From assembly GCA_017307955.1 (NCBI GenBank), contig JAFKFV010000013.1, positions 186,001-250,000 on the forward strand: a stretch of DNA of 64,000 bases. Direction: 5' to 3'. This DNA is from Allobosea sp. GTDB lineage: Bacteria > Pseudomonadota > Alphaproteobacteria > Rhizobiales > Kaistiaceae. Below the pieces are notes generated by a model. That model made no database searches and was not told the DNA's origin. It saw only the letters and a program-made list of their open reading frames with translations. Both the position numbers and the translations under genes were made by a program. This document shows, piece by piece, positions 17,423 to 25,565 of this stretch; position 1 is the first letter of the stretch; every line of letters starts with the position of its first letter.

Positions 17423-19090
17423 TCATTTCGGACCGCCGGCGCTGCAGTCGGTGTTTGCGAACAGCCAGTAAGGCCGGTTCTCATAGGTGCCGACCGCGAT
17501 CTTGCGCATGCCGGGCTTGGCCGCAAGGAAGCGGAAGATCTGCGGGGCGTAGTTGCCGATCAGCAGCCACGGGTTCTCGTGGCCGCTCGCGGGATCTGCC
17601 ATCGCTACGAGATCGACCTCGTCCACCCAGCGCAGCGCTTCGGCAAGGGAGCGCGGGAAGTAGACGCTGACGGCCTCCACCCTCAGCCCACCGGCAGCAA
17701 GCGCCATCTGCAGCGCATCGGCGGCCAGAGGGTCGTAGTCCAGCGTCATGATAGTCGGGACGCGGTCCTGACAGGCTTTGCCGCCCTGCCAATCTTGCTT
17801 GGCAACGTCGAAGGCGGCGTTGGTGACGCCACCGATCAGGCGATCAGCCTCGGGCCGATCGGCGGGTCGGCCGAAATAGCTGCTGCCGAGCGGAAGGAAC
17901 ACGATGCAGGCGGCAAGCGCGCCGGTGCCCGCCGCCTGCACGATGCGCGGCGCCGCTGTCGGCCACTGAGTACGGGCTGCCACGCAGAGGCGAACCAGTG
18001 CCGACGCGGCTGCAAGGAGGATCGGAAAGTAGAAGTAGCTGCCCTGGTAGGTCGTCTTCTCGCCGGAGACCGCCATTGCCAGATAGATGACGAGCAGCGT
18101 CGCGTAGAACGGCAGCGGGGATTGCCGCCGCCAATTGCGCGACTTCAGACAGAGCAGGAGATCGACTGCGACCAGTCCGATCACAGGGAAGAGGAAGGCG
18201 CCGAGCGCCTGCCGAGCACCGGGGCCGACGAGATGGTAGGTAAGGTGAAACCACCATCCGCCCGGCGTCGCCCAGATGTCCGCATCCGTGAAGAGCGTTC
18301 CGGCGATGTAGCGCACCGTGGCCGGTCCGAAGACGATGGCGAACGGCGCCAGCAGGAGCAGATAGAACGCCATCGTGCCCAGCGCATGGCGGAGGAGCAG
18401 CCCCCGGTCGCGGTCGCTCGCCCGATACTGGGCCGCGACCTGGATGACGAGACCGATGCCGAGGGCGGGAATGACGAGCACCACTCCGCTCAGCTTCATC
18501 ACCGTGGCCGCCACGGCGACGATAGCCAGCGCCCCCATCTCCTTGAGCGAGGCGTCGCGGAAGTTGGTCCGCGCCAGGAGCCGGAGCGCGACGGCGAAGA
18601 GAAGCCCGGCCGCGAGGTCCGGCCGGAATTCGGCGATCATCGCGTGGGCAGCCGGCACATAGGCCATCACGCCGACAAAGAGACTTCGGGCGAGGAGGCC
18701 GCCCACGGGACGGCTCAGCCGGCCGCAGACCGCGATATAGAGCGCGAAGACCCACAGATTGGCGAGATAGGCCGCGACCGCATGCGGTCCGAGGGCCCAG
18801 AAGCCGGCAGCCGCCGTCAGCGTGGTCAGCGGGGCGTGCGGCGGATTGGACCAGAACGTCGCAAGGACCGACCACAGCCCGCTGCCGGGGGCGAACATGA
18901 CCCGGTCCAGAGCGTCGCTGAGATAGCGTACATCGTCATAAACCGGGACGCCGGCCAGCCTGCCTTCACGAAGGCTGTAGGCGAGGTTGGCGGCGGCGGT
19001 GACGAGGAAGATTCCGCTGAAGGAGAGACCGCTCAGCCAGTTGCTCGATATCGCCCGCGTCGCCCCGGCAGGTTTTGAGATTTCTGGCAT
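17423..19090 (-). CDS. GT-C-like multi-span membrane protein, paralog B
   Basis: The 555-residue product is a clear paralog of both neighbours and closer to paralog C. The shared blocks are VPVYDDVRYLSDALDR, NPPHAPLTTLTA, AEFRPDLAAGLLFAVAL, WATPGGWWFHLTYH, SGEKTTYQGSYFYFP, KACQDRVP and the terminal RPYWLFANTDC. The topology is again about eleven membrane helices followed by a soluble tail. The start is uncertain. The ATG at 19090 was chosen; a GTG at 19177 would add 29 residues that include a Lys/Glu-rich stretch encoded by an A/G-rich tract (19108-19131). The 106-base gap to paralog A shows no obvious promoter. Confidence 0.74.
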   Translation of the reverse strand: MPEISKPAGATRAISSNWLSGLSFSGIFLVTAAANLAYSLREGRLAGVPVYDDVRYLSDALDRVMFAPGSGLWSVLATFWSNPPHAPLTTLTAAAGFWALGPHAVAAYLANLWVFALYIAVCGRLSRPVGGLLARSLFVGVMAYVPAAHAMIAEFRPDLAAGLLFAVALRLLARTNFRDASLKEMGALAIVAVAATVMKLSGVVLVIPALGIGLVIQVAAQYRASDRDRGLLLRHALGTMAFYLLLLAPFAIVFGPATVRYIAGTLFTDADIWATPGGWWFHLTYHLVGPGARQALGAFLFPVIGLVAVDLLLCLKSRNWRRQSPLPFYATLLVIYLAMAVSGEKTTYQGSYFYFPILLAAASALVRLCVAARTQWPTAAPRIVQAAGTGALAACIVFLPLGSSYFGRPADRPEADRLIGGVTNAAFDVAKQDWQGGKACQDRVPTIMTLDYDPLAADALQMALAAGGLRVEAVSVYFPRSLAEALRWVDEVDLVAMADPASGHENPWLLIGNYAPQIFRFLAAKPGMRKIAVGTYENRPYWLFANTDCSAGGPK

Positions 19091-19222
19091 TGCGCTGGAC
19101 GCTTGTTCTTCTTCTTTTTCTTCGTCTTTCGCGACGGCAGTCTGCGGCCCAGGCAAAGGCTCGCCGCTTCGAGCCACGATGACATTTCGACGGCCGCCAG
19201 ACCAGCCGTCACGGTCGCGAGC

Positions 19223-20887
19223 TTAGGCGGAGCAGTTCCGATTGATGAAGAGCCAGTAGGGAGAGCCGTAATAGGTGCCGAGTTGCACCTTCCGCGTCCC
19301 CGGCTTCTCGCTGAGGTGCTGGAAGATCTCCGGCACCATGGTCGAGATGCGGATGAAGGCGTTGGCCCGCGGCGTCTCCACGGGATCGATGGTGAGGACG
19401 ACATCCGCCTCATCGACCGCCTTCAGCGCTTCCGGCAGGCTGCGCGGGAAATAGGTATCGCCCGCCGCCATCTTCAGTCCGCCACGGGCGACGGCATAGC
19501 GGATCGCAACCGCCGGGAACGGGTCGAGGCTGGTGACGAGAACCGACATCGTGCGGTCGCGACAGGCCTCGCTCGTCTGCCATTCATTCCTGTTCAGCGC
19601 AAAAAGGGCATCGGCCACCTTCGGCATCAGGACATTGGCCTCGTTCTGGTCGCGATAGCGGGGCGAATACGCCCCGACCAGGGGAAGGAAGACGACGCAC
19701 AGTGCGAGGCCGACACCGAGGACGCCCCGGGCCACGAACGGCCCGGCCGTGGGCCAGCGCTCGCGGCTCGCCACCGCCATGCGGACGAATGCGTCAGCCG
19801 CGGCGAACAGCAGGGGCAGGTAGAAATAGCTCCCCTGGAAGATCGTCTTCTCGTTCGAGATCGACATCGCGCAATAGAGGATCGCGAGGGTGGCATAGAG
19901 CGGCAGGACCTTCGGCTGGCGATAGGACCGGATCCGCGCGAAGAGAACGAGATCGATCGCAACGAGGAGGAACGCAGCCGGCGCGAACGGACCGAGTGCC
20001 TTGGTCGCGCCCTCCCCGATCGAATGATAGGTCCAATGGAACCATCGATCGCCGGGCGTCGTCCAGATATCGGCATTCGAGAACAGAACCTGCTCGATGT
20101 AGCCGACCGTGTGAGCGCCGAACAGGATCGCGAAGGGCACGAGCGCGAGCGCGTAGAGTGCGAGGCAGGAGAGCGCGCTGCGAAAGAGCCGCGGCCGGTC
20201 ATCGGAGTTTGAGAGGGCTTGCGCGACGACCGTGAGGACGAAGGCGATGCCGATGCCGGGGATCGCGACGATAATGCCGCTCGGCTTGGCGACCGTCGCC
20301 GCGATGGCGATGGCGACCAGGATCAGCTTGCCCTTGAGGTCGATGGTCCGGAAGTCGGTCGCGCAGGTTGCCATCAGCGCCACCGCGAAGACCAGCCCGG
20401 CGACCATGTCCGGCCGGAACTCCGTCACCATGACATGGGAGACGGGCACGAAAGCGAGAATGGCGACGAAGAGGATGCGAGGCATGGCCGCTCTGAGCGG
20501 CCGGCTGACATAGGCTGCAACGGCGATGTAGAGGGCGAGGCACCAGGCGTTGGCGATGTAGACGGCGACCGGCTCGGGGCCGAACAGCCAGAAACCCAGC
20601 ATGCCCGTCAGCGTTGTGGTGGGAGAGTGTGGCGGATTCGTCCAGAAGGAACTTGCGAGCGACCAGAGTCCGTCCGAGGCCGCGAAGGTCAGTCGGTCGA
20701 AGGCGTCGGTCAGATAGGAAACGTCGTCGTAATAGGGAACGGTCGCGAGCCGGCCTTCGCGGAAGCTGAAGGCGATGTTGGCGAGGAAGGTGACAAGGAA
20801 GATCCCGATATAGGGCACCGCCGAAGCGATGCGCCCGATGCGCCCCGACATGGCCGCGCGTTCGCCTGGAGAATTCACGGTCGTCAT
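19223..20887 (-). CDS. GT-C-like multi-span membrane protein, paralog C
   Basis: The 554-residue product is the first of three tandem paralogs after the GT2 gene. Blocks: VPYYDDVSYLTDAFDR after the first helix, NPPHSPTTTLTG, TEFRPDMVAGLVFAVAL, WTTPGDRWFHWTYHS, SNEKTIFQGSYFYLP, EACRDRTM and the terminal SPYWLFINRNC. The two cysteines conserved in all three paralogs (in the xACxxR block and near the end) could form a disulfide in the periplasm. The start at 20887 lies 11 bases after the GT2 stop, pointing to one operon. By analogy with GT-C enzymes it may transfer a sugar from a polyprenyl-phosphate donor made by that GT2; this is inference. Confidence 0.76.
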   Translation of the reverse strand: MTTVNSPGERAAMSGRIGRIASAVPYIGIFLVTFLANIAFSFREGRLATVPYYDDVSYLTDAFDRLTFAASDGLWSLASSFWTNPPHSPTTTLTGMLGFWLFGPEPVAVYIANAWCLALYIAVAAYVSRPLRAAMPRILFVAILAFVPVSHVMVTEFRPDMVAGLVFAVALMATCATDFRTIDLKGKLILVAIAIAATVAKPSGIIVAIPGIGIAFVLTVVAQALSNSDDRPRLFRSALSCLALYALALVPFAILFGAHTVGYIEQVLFSNADIWTTPGDRWFHWTYHSIGEGATKALGPFAPAAFLLVAIDLVLFARIRSYRQPKVLPLYATLAILYCAMSISNEKTIFQGSYFYLPLLFAAADAFVRMAVASRERWPTAGPFVARGVLGVGLALCVVFLPLVGAYSPRYRDQNEANVLMPKVADALFALNRNEWQTSEACRDRTMSVLVTSLDPFPAVAIRYAVARGGLKMAAGDTYFPRSLPEALKAVDEADVVLTIDPVETPRANAFIRISTMVPEIFQHLSEKPGTRKVQLGTYYGSPYWLFINRNCSA

Positions 20888-20898
20888 GCTCTCCGCGC

Positions 20899-21873
20899 TC
20901 ACGCCTCGGCTTCGGCCGGCGCGCCGGCCCGCCGGACCTCGTCGATGATGAAGAGCGGGCGCTGCTTGGTCTCGAGATAGAGGCGGCCCAGATATTCGCC
21001 GATGATTCCGAGCACGAAGAGCTGGATGCCGCCGACGAGGAAGATCGCCGAGAGGAGGCTCGCCCAGCCGGCGACGGTGTGGCCGAGCAGCCAGGCGACG
21101 AGGGACCACAGGATGGCCAGGAACGAGACCAGCGCCGTCGCGATGCCGGTGAAGCTTGCGATGCGCAGCGGCAGGATCGAGAAGCTCGTCACCGCGTCGA
21201 CCGCGAAGCGGACCATCTTCCTGAGCGGATAGCCCGTCGTCCCGGAATGGCGCGCCGCGCGGTCATAGGCGACGGGGACCTGGCGGAACCCGACCCAGGA
21301 GACGAGGCCGCGCGTGAAGCGGTAGCGCTCCGGCATGGCGTTGAGGATGTCGCAGACGCGGCGCGTCATGAGGCGGAAATCGCCGGTATCGGCCGGGATA
21401 TCGACATCGGCGAGCCGACGCAGCACGCGGTAGAACAGCTTGGCGCTGCCAAGCTTGAAGGCCGTCTCGCCCGCGCGGGTGCGGCGCTGGCCATAGACGA
21501 CGTCGGCGCGCTCGGCTTCCATCACGCGGAACATCTCGGCGGCGAGTTCCGGCGGGTCCTGAAGATCGGCGTCGATGACGAGGATGTAGTCGCCGCGGCA
21601 GATCGTGAGGCCGGCGCACAGGGCCAGCTGATGGCCGAAGTTGCGCGACAGCTTCACCGCCACCACATGGGGATCGCGGTCGGCGAGGTCACGCGCGATC
21701 GCGAAGGTGCGGTCGCGGGATCCGTCGTCGATGATGACGATTTCGAAGCTTTCGCCGGCGACAGCGCGGGCGGCCTCCGAGGCTCGCTGATGAAAGGCCT
21801 CGAGGCAGCCTTCCTCGTTATAGGCCGGCGCGACGATCGAGAGGCGCGGTGAAACTGGGGTGACGGAGACCAT
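20899..21873 (-). CDS. Polyprenyl-phosphate glycosyltransferase, GT2 family (GtrB/ArnC/DPM1-like)
   Basis: The 324-residue product has the family-2 nucleotide-sugar fold: IVAPAYNEEGCLEAF, FEIVIIDDGSRDRT, LSRNFGHQLALCAGL and the metal motif VIDADLQDPPEL. The acceptor part follows (DTGDFRLMTRRV, MPERYRFTRGLVSWVGFRQ). Two C-terminal membrane helices (about 235-255 and 270-295) end in EYLGRLYLETKQRP. Proteins of this build load a sugar from a nucleotide donor onto undecaprenyl phosphate on the cytoplasmic face, for later use by a GT-C enzyme in the periplasm. Three GT-C-like genes follow directly. The promoter should lie in the divergent gap 21874-22048. Confidence 0.92.
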   Translation of the reverse strand: MVSVTPVSPRLSIVAPAYNEEGCLEAFHQRASEAARAVAGESFEIVIIDDGSRDRTFAIARDLADRDPHVVAVKLSRNFGHQLALCAGLTICRGDYILVIDADLQDPPELAAEMFRVMEAERADVVYGQRRTRAGETAFKLGSAKLFYRVLRRLADVDIPADTGDFRLMTRRVCDILNAMPERYRFTRGLVSWVGFRQVPVAYDRAARHSGTTGYPLRKMVRFAVDAVTSFSILPLRIASFTGIATALVSFLAILWSLVAWLLGHTVAGWASLLSAIFLVGGIQLFVLGIIGEYLGRLYLETKQRPLFIIDEVRRAGAPAEAEA

Positions 21874-22048
21874 GCGAGAGCTTCATTCGTGGCTTGCCGA
21901 AGCGTCCCGTCGGTGCGGCCGGGGCGCATTTCGGCATGTGTGGTGAACGGCCGCGACGTTGATCTTCGGGTGGCCCCAGACCATCCGGCGATCTAGCATC
22001 GGGCGATGATCCGGCGCAAGCTGTGGTAGCAGACAGGAGTGATGGACG

Positions 22049-22549
22049 ATGGCGGTCTCTGAGCCGGGCTTCTATGTGGCCGGCGAACTCTATGATCCGG
22101 CGCGGGAGCCCGAACTCTATGCGGGCGTGCTCGGGCGGCGGATGCTCGCCTTCATCGTCGACGTGGTGCTGATCGGCCTTTTCGACGTGGTCGCCGCTCT
22201 CGTCGTCGTCATGCTCGGCATCGTCACCTTCGGCGTCGGCTGGTTCCTGTTCGCGCTGCCGATCTTCGCCATTGTCGGCGTGCTCTACGTGGCGCTGACG
22301 CTGGGCGGGCCGAAAGCGGCGACGCCCGGCATGCGCCTCATGGGGCTCACGATCCGCGCCAGCGACGGCAGCCGGATCGGGCCGATCCTCGCCGGCATCC
22401 ATGTCATCCTCTACTGGGCGTCGATCTCGCTGCTGACCCCGTTCATTCTGCTGATAGCCCTTTTCTCCAACAGGAAGCGGCTGCTGCACGACATGCTGAT
22501 CGGCGCCGTGGTCATGAACCGGGCGCCGCTCGAGGCAAGCGGCCGCTGA
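22049..22549 (+). CDS. RDD family membrane protein
   Basis: The 166-residue product has the RDD signature, with conserved Arg in GVLGRRMLAFIVDVVLIGLFDV and Asp in the first helix. It has further helices VTFGVGWFLFALPIFAIVGVLYVAL and IHVILYWASISLLTPFILLIALF, and the basic NRKRLLHDMLIG end. RDD proteins are small membrane proteins, some linked to ion transport; no specific role can be given. An AGGAG precedes the ATG by 8 bases. In related genomes, as I recall, this gene sits between hemB and the aminoacyl transferase gene; here hemB is 9 kb away. Confidence 0.87.
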   Translation: MAVSEPGFYVAGELYDPAREPELYAGVLGRRMLAFIVDVVLIGLFDVVAALVVVMLGIVTFGVGWFLFALPIFAIVGVLYVALTLGGPKAATPGMRLMGLTIRASDGSRIGPILAGIHVILYWASISLLTPFILLIALFSNRKRLLHDMLIGAVVMNRAPLEASGR

Positions 22550-22629
22550 CCTTCTGATTTGCTCTTCCGGGAGATCGTGCCGGCGTATTATCGTCGGCGC
22601 GATGGGCCCTTTGCCCGGCATGGCGGTTG

Positions 22630-23382
22630 ATGACGCATCACCAGACAGACACGCCCCAGTTCTTCCTGACGGCGCCCTCGCCCTGCCCCTATCTGCCCGG
22701 ACAGATGGAGCGGAAGGTCTTCACCCATCTCGTCGGCGCCCGCGCCTCGGCGCTGAACGAGATCCTGACCCAGGGCGGCTTCCGGCGGAGCCAGAACATC
22801 GCCTATCGCCCCGCCTGCGAGAGCTGCAAGGCCTGCGTCTCTGTCCGCGTTCCCGTCGATCGCTTCGTCCCGGGCCGCGGATTCCGCCGCGTGATCGAGC
22901 GCAATCGCGACATGATCGGCAGCCGCGTCGAGGCGGCGCCGACCTCCGAGCAATATTCTCTCTTCCGCGACTATCTCGACGCCCGCCATTCCGAGGGCGG
23001 CATGGCCGACATGACAATGCTCGACTATGCGATGATGGTCGAGGATACCCATGTCGAGACCATGCTGGTCGAATACCGGTTTCGGGGGCCGGACAGCGCG
23101 CTCACCGGCCGCGGCGACGGTGCTCTGATCGGCACGGCGTTGACCGATATCCTCTCGGACGGCCTATCGATGGTCTACTCGTTCTACGAGCCGAGCTATG
23201 CCGAGCGCTCGCTCGGCAGCTTCATGATCCTCGACCACATCGCGCGCGCCCGCAAGATGGGCCTGCCCTATGTCTATCTCGGCTATTGGGTCTCCGGCTC
23301 GCGCAAGATGGCCTACAAGGCTCGCTACCAGCCGCAGGAGCATCTCGGCGCCCAGGGCTGGGAAGCCGCGCCGCCCGCCTGA
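22630..23382 (+). CDS. bpt: Aspartate/glutamate leucyltransferase (Bpt/ATE family)
   Basis: This is an aminoacyl-tRNA-protein transferase of the N-degron pathway. Bpt members add leucine to N-terminal Asp or Glu so that ClpS/ClpAP can recognise the protein. The 250-residue product shows the family blocks: [25 protein letters not shown], the Cys pair in [41 protein letters not shown] and [20 protein letters not shown]. The ATG at 22630 is preferred to the TTG one codon upstream. The stop is two bases from the convergent fusion gene. Confidence 0.93.
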   Translation: MTHHQTDTPQFFLTAPSPCPYLPGQMERKVFTHLVGARASALNEILTQGGFRRSQNIAYRPACESCKACVSVRVPVDRFVPGRGFRRVIERNRDMIGSRVEAAPTSEQYSLFRDYLDARHSEGGMADMTMLDYAMMVEDTHVETMLVEYRFRGPDSALTGRGDGALIGTALTDILSDGLSMVYSFYEPSYAERSLGSFMILDHIARARKMGLPYVYLGYWVSGSRKMAYKARYQPQEHLGAQGWEAAPPA

Positions 23383-23384
23383 GG

Positions 23385-25565
23385 CTAGCGGCGCTCCGCC
23401 GCGATCAGAATCCGCGCGTCGGTCAGCGCCCAGAAATGGGTGCAGTCCTCCGAACTGACGAGGATGTCGGCCGGATGCGCGATCGGTTCTCCGCGATCGA
23501 TCTGGCGCAGGACCGACAGGATCCGTGCAAGTCCCGGATCGATGGCCGCGTCCGCCAACCGAGTCGCCGAGAGTGCGATGTCGACAGCCGCCCGTCTCCG
23601 TTCGCGACACGCGAGCTGCGCCTCGAGCCCAAGCCGCCGGGCGACGGTTCCCGCCTCCGACCAGTCCAGGAGGTTGAAGACCGCGTAGTGGACCGGAAGC
23701 GTCCGCGCCTCTTCCTGAGACTGACGGCCGTCGGCGGCGAACTGCTCCTGCGCGCGAACCGAAAGGCGGCGGAAGCAGCGGCCGGCTTCGTCCAGGTCGC
23801 CGGTGAACAGCGACATGGCCAGCATCTCGGTGTCGTAATAGGTGCCGATATTGTTGCGTGAACGACGTGCCGCCGTCCCTTGGGGACTGGACCGCATCCA
23901 TTCGGCGAAGGCCCTGAACCAGCTCCGCAGCGCTTCGACCTCGCCGGCCGCAAGAGCGCCCGATCGCTCCAGCAGGCCGACGGCGTCCAGCAGCGCGCCG
24001 ACGCGGCGCCACTCGATGAGGCCGCTCCCCTGCCCGCGCTCGTCGTCATGGCCCGGCCGTACCTGCGCATAGGCGAAATGCGGGTTCATCGCCGTGACCG
24101 GATCGAGAAACCAGCGCCTGACGAAGGCGGCGGCGAACTCCGAATAGAGCGGGAGACCCGTCGTCACGCCGGCGAGCGCACCGCTCACAACGCCGGCAAA
24201 CATGTGACGCAGGCGGTCGCGATCGAAGGCCTCGGCAGCGGGATGCCCCAGCCGCGCCTCCGCGACGCGCTCGCCATCGCGGCGGAGATAGGGAAAGCCG
24301 CCACGCCGGTCGGGGTCGGGCCAGTAATAGGGTGCCCGGGAGTGATAGTCGTGCGGATCGCCGCTCGCGGCCACGTTGGTCTTGTCCATGACGGACATGG
24401 TTCCGCGGAGCAGTGCCTCCCCCGCCAAGGCGAGAACCTGTGCCCTGAGCGCGCCGGCCGGGGTTCCCGGCGCAGCGTCGGCAAGCCTTTCGACGGCGGC
24501 CATGTCGAAGATCACCGCACCGCCATCGTACCGGTCCGCGGTCAGCGCCCGGTCGAGGCTGTCGAGCTTGTCGATGATGCCGGCATTGCGCGCCCGCCAG
24601 CGGTCGACACGCGACGCCTCGCCGACTTCCAGGCCCGCATTCCCTGAAGGGAGCCGGGCGACGCGGCTGACGATCCGGTGTCGGGCATGATCTTCCGGGG
24701 TGGGCAGCGCCGTGAGGTCCCAGCGGTCCAGCGGCCCCATCACGGTCGGATGATCGACCTTCAGTCGTGTCAGGAGGTCGACTTTCGGTCTGAGGCCATA
24801 GCCGAGGCGATCATCGAAGCGGCCGAGCGCCAGCCGGTGCAGCGCGATCTGCGGCTCCTCGGTCGCCTCGCGCGGTATTCCCTCCGTGAGGAGCTGCTCG
24901 GGCTGGTCGCCGATGCGGGCCATGGGCACGATCAGATAGCGCAGCCGCGGATCGTGTCGAACCGCCTGCGCCAGCTCGGCGAACGTCTCCTCGGTGAGGA
25001 AGATGTTGCCGTCGAAGGGCAGCACGACATCGGCGATCGCCCGGCCATGATCGAAGGCGGCGTTGCGGGCGCCGTTGTTGTTCATGGCGTAGAGGTTCTT
25101 GGCGAGCCGCAGGCGATAGGCGATGCGCCAGTTGTGATCGCCCTCGTCCTCGCCGAGCGCTGCGAGGAAATCCTCGTCCGAAAGCGCCTCGACGTCCCAG
25201 CCGCAAGCGGCATAGGCGGCCGGCTCGAAGGGGATGCGGAAGAAATCCTGTCCGCGCTCGGTGAGGAGCGCGACCAGATCCGCCTCCACTGCGGGATCGG
25301 TGATCCGGTTCAGCACCCAATGCTTGGTGCAATCGGGAAAGTCCGCCTCGTGATCGAGGATGAAACGGACATTGGTCAGCGTCTGCCCGGCGCTGTGGCG
25401 CGGCGGCAGGTCGTTGCCGAGGATGCGGTAGAGCGCGAAACGCGGCGGACGGCGGAGGCCGAGCCTGATGCCGCCTTCCGAGAGTGCCCGGCGCAGCAGG
25501 CTGCCGATCCCCTCGTTATCGCTGGATCGCTGCGGCAGCGACCTGTCGCCTGAGTCCGCACCCAT
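23385..25565 (-). CDS. Fusion of a glycosyltransferase-like domain with an alginate-lyase-like domain
   Basis: The 726-residue product has no signal peptide or membrane helix. Residues about 40-300 hold a domain with LYRILGNDLPPRHSAGQT, FILDHE, HWVLNRI, and NNNGARNAAFDHGRAIADVVLPFDGNIFLT, whose PFDGN is DXD-like and suggests a GT-A fold. Residues about 370-720 resemble the alginate lyase superfamily (PF05426/PL5): SGDPHDYHSRAPYYWPDP, a RRDGE block and RNNIGTYYDTEMLAMSLFTGD. In active relatives the last block usually reads NNHGTWYD; the His is Ile here. The ATG directly abuts the parC stop. It may act on, or no longer cleave, an acidic polysaccharide. The assignment of the N-terminal half is tentative. 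Confidence 0.7.
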   Translation of the reverse strand: MGADSGDRSLPQRSSDNEGIGSLLRRALSEGGIRLGLRRPPRFALYRILGNDLPPRHSAGQTLTNVRFILDHEADFPDCTKHWVLNRITDPAVEADLVALLTERGQDFFRIPFEPAAYAACGWDVEALSDEDFLAALGEDEGDHNWRIAYRLRLAKNLYAMNNNGARNAAFDHGRAIADVVLPFDGNIFLTEETFAELAQAVRHDPRLRYLIVPMARIGDQPEQLLTEGIPREATEEPQIALHRLALGRFDDRLGYGLRPKVDLLTRLKVDHPTVMGPLDRWDLTALPTPEDHARHRIVSRVARLPSGNAGLEVGEASRVDRWRARNAGIIDKLDSLDRALTADRYDGGAVIFDMAAVERLADAAPGTPAGALRAQVLALAGEALLRGTMSVMDKTNVAASGDPHDYHSRAPYYWPDPDRRGGFPYLRRDGERVAEARLGHPAAEAFDRDRLRHMFAGVVSGALAGVTTGLPLYSEFAAAFVRRWFLDPVTAMNPHFAYAQVRPGHDDERGQGSGLIEWRRVGALLDAVGLLERSGALAAGEVEALRSWFRAFAEWMRSSPQGTAARRSRNNIGTYYDTEMLAMSLFTGDLDEAGRCFRRLSVRAQEQFAADGRQSQEEARTLPVHYAVFNLLDWSEAGTVARRLGLEAQLACRERRRAAVDIALSATRLADAAIDPGLARILSVLRQIDRGEPIAHPADILVSSEDCTHFWALTDARILIAAERR

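Noticed and set aside
19107..19177. GTG start of paralog B with a Lys/Glu-rich leader
   Set aside because: The leader has no counterpart in paralogs A and C, and the ATG at 19090 gives a length like theirs; kept only as an alternative.
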